From Blastococcus colisei (lineage in GTDB: Bacteria > Actinomycetota > Actinomycetes > Mycobacteriales > Geodermatophilaceae), in the NCBI RefSeq assembly GCF_006717095.1, contig NZ_VFQE01000001.1:3038001-3102000 (forward strand): 64,000 bases of DNA, written 5' to 3'. The translations under genes and the position numbers were made by a program. Of the stretch, positions 63,662-64,000 are shown in pieces. Under the pieces are notes generated by a model. That model was not told where the DNA came from. It worked only from the letters and a program-made list of their open reading frames with translations, and searched no databases. The number at the start of each line of letters is the position of its first letter. Within the stretch, counting starts at the first letter, position 1.

Positions 63662-64000
63662 TGCCTGCGTCGCAGCCGACGATCCTCGCCACCAGCATGG
63701 GCTTCGCCTCTCGCGGCCGCGGCCCGTACGACTGGCGGCCGGGGCCGGTGTTCGACCTGGCCGTAGAGCTCGCCGGGGCGCCCGAGCGGCCGAGGCTCTG
63801 CTACCTCGGCACCGCCACCGGCGACGACCCGGTGCGGATCGCCGGCGTCTACGGCGCCTTCAGCGGGAGCGCCGTGCAGGTCAGCCACCTGAGCCTGTTC
63901 ACCATGCCGACGGTGCCCGACATGCGCGCCCACCTCCTCGCCCAGGACGTCGTCTGGGTCGGCGGCGGCAGCGTGGCGAACCTGCTCGCCGTGTGGCGGG
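63661..64000 (+). CDS. Peptidase E-like (S51) protein, 3' truncated by window
   Basis: The first 113 codons are visible. ILATSMGFASRGRGPYDWRP opens the chain, LCYLGTATGD follows, and WVGGGSVANLLAVWR near the edge corresponds to the GGNT-x-NLL block of peptidase E/cyanophycinase-like proteins. The nucleophile Ser region lies beyond the window. S51 members cleave Asp-X dipeptides, but many actinobacterial paralogues are uncharacterised. The ATG overlaps the flavoprotein stop. Confidence 0.8.
   Translation, partial: MPASQPTILATSMGFASRGRGPYDWRPGPVFDLAVELAGAPERPRLCYLGTATGDDPVRIAGVYGAFSGSAVQVSHLSLFTMPTVPDMRAHLLAQDVVWVGGGSVANLLAVWR

Overview
The window is very GC-rich (most third codon positions are G or C), has many GTG starts and carries the gene order of an aerobic actinobacterium. 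Markers include the actinobacterial qcrCAB/ctaE and ctaC/ctaF respiratory genes, a class II DAHP synthase, a PimB-type mannosyltransferase and a c-di-AMP riboswitch on a cell-wall hydrolase. From memory, the order follows the Mycobacterium tuberculosis Rv2176-Rv2216 backbone closely: kinase, aroG, exoribonuclease, acyltransferase, SRPBCC, fadD, pimB, NlpC/P60, exonuclease-UvrC, trpD, ctaE-qcrCAB, ctaC, asnB, HesB, gcvT, pepA, dlaT, SDR. The proteins look most like Geodermatophilaceae (Blastococcus, Geodermatophilus, Modestobacter). That family call is an inference; class Actinomycetes is secure.

Layout. 1-11.1 kb: end of a PASTA kinase, nfo, an AbiEi/DUF559-like gene flanked by two copies of a palindromic repeat, threonine aldolase-aroG, a probably PPi-dependent phosphofructokinase, a DinB-family remnant, a chemoreceptor, a thioesterase, and an exoribonuclease divergent from glpK. 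11.2-15.6 kb: an accessory module (SDR divergent from Baeyer-Villiger monooxygenase, alpha/beta hydrolase and TetR regulator) with two operator-like palindromes placed on the promoter, followed by a MITE-like element. 15.6-20.5 kb: plsC, an esterase, a membrane protein, asparaginase and a TIGR00300 (ornithine cyclodeaminase-like) gene. 21.3-28.6 kb: a translationally coupled ROK glucokinase/ArsA-like/SRPBCC operon, fadD, pimB and an M48 protease. 28.7-34.6 kb: two NlpC/P60 wall hydrolases (one under a c-di-AMP riboswitch, one fused to a VanY carboxypeptidase), an exonuclease-GIY-YIG fusion and an Lrp-type sensor. 34.7-45.6 kb: trpD, the cytochrome bcc and cytochrome oxidase subunit genes, asnB. 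45.6-54.1 kb: the HesB protein, an MBL hydrolase read in frame into an aldo/keto reductase, a four-gene membrane-protein cluster, gcvT and pepA. 54.1-55.7 kb: an intact IS1182-type insertion sequence. 55.8-64.0 kb: lpdA, sucB, a CTG-started epimerase, an atypical Ser/Thr kinase, an amine-oxidase-like flavoprotein and the start of a peptidase E gene.

Most of the window is conserved core metabolism: central carbon, respiration, wall and lipid. The most unusual observations are (1) more than ten genes preceded at 6-8 nt by a TAnnnT -10 box, implying widespread leaderless transcription and deciding several starts; (2) the Baeyer-Villiger module with its twin operators; (3) the 220-bp MITE-like element flanked by 16-bp near-identical direct repeats; (4) the MBL-AKR in-frame fusion; (5) the NlpC/P60-VanY fusion whose NlpC triad is altered. 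No CRISPR array, tRNA, rRNA or prophage was seen.
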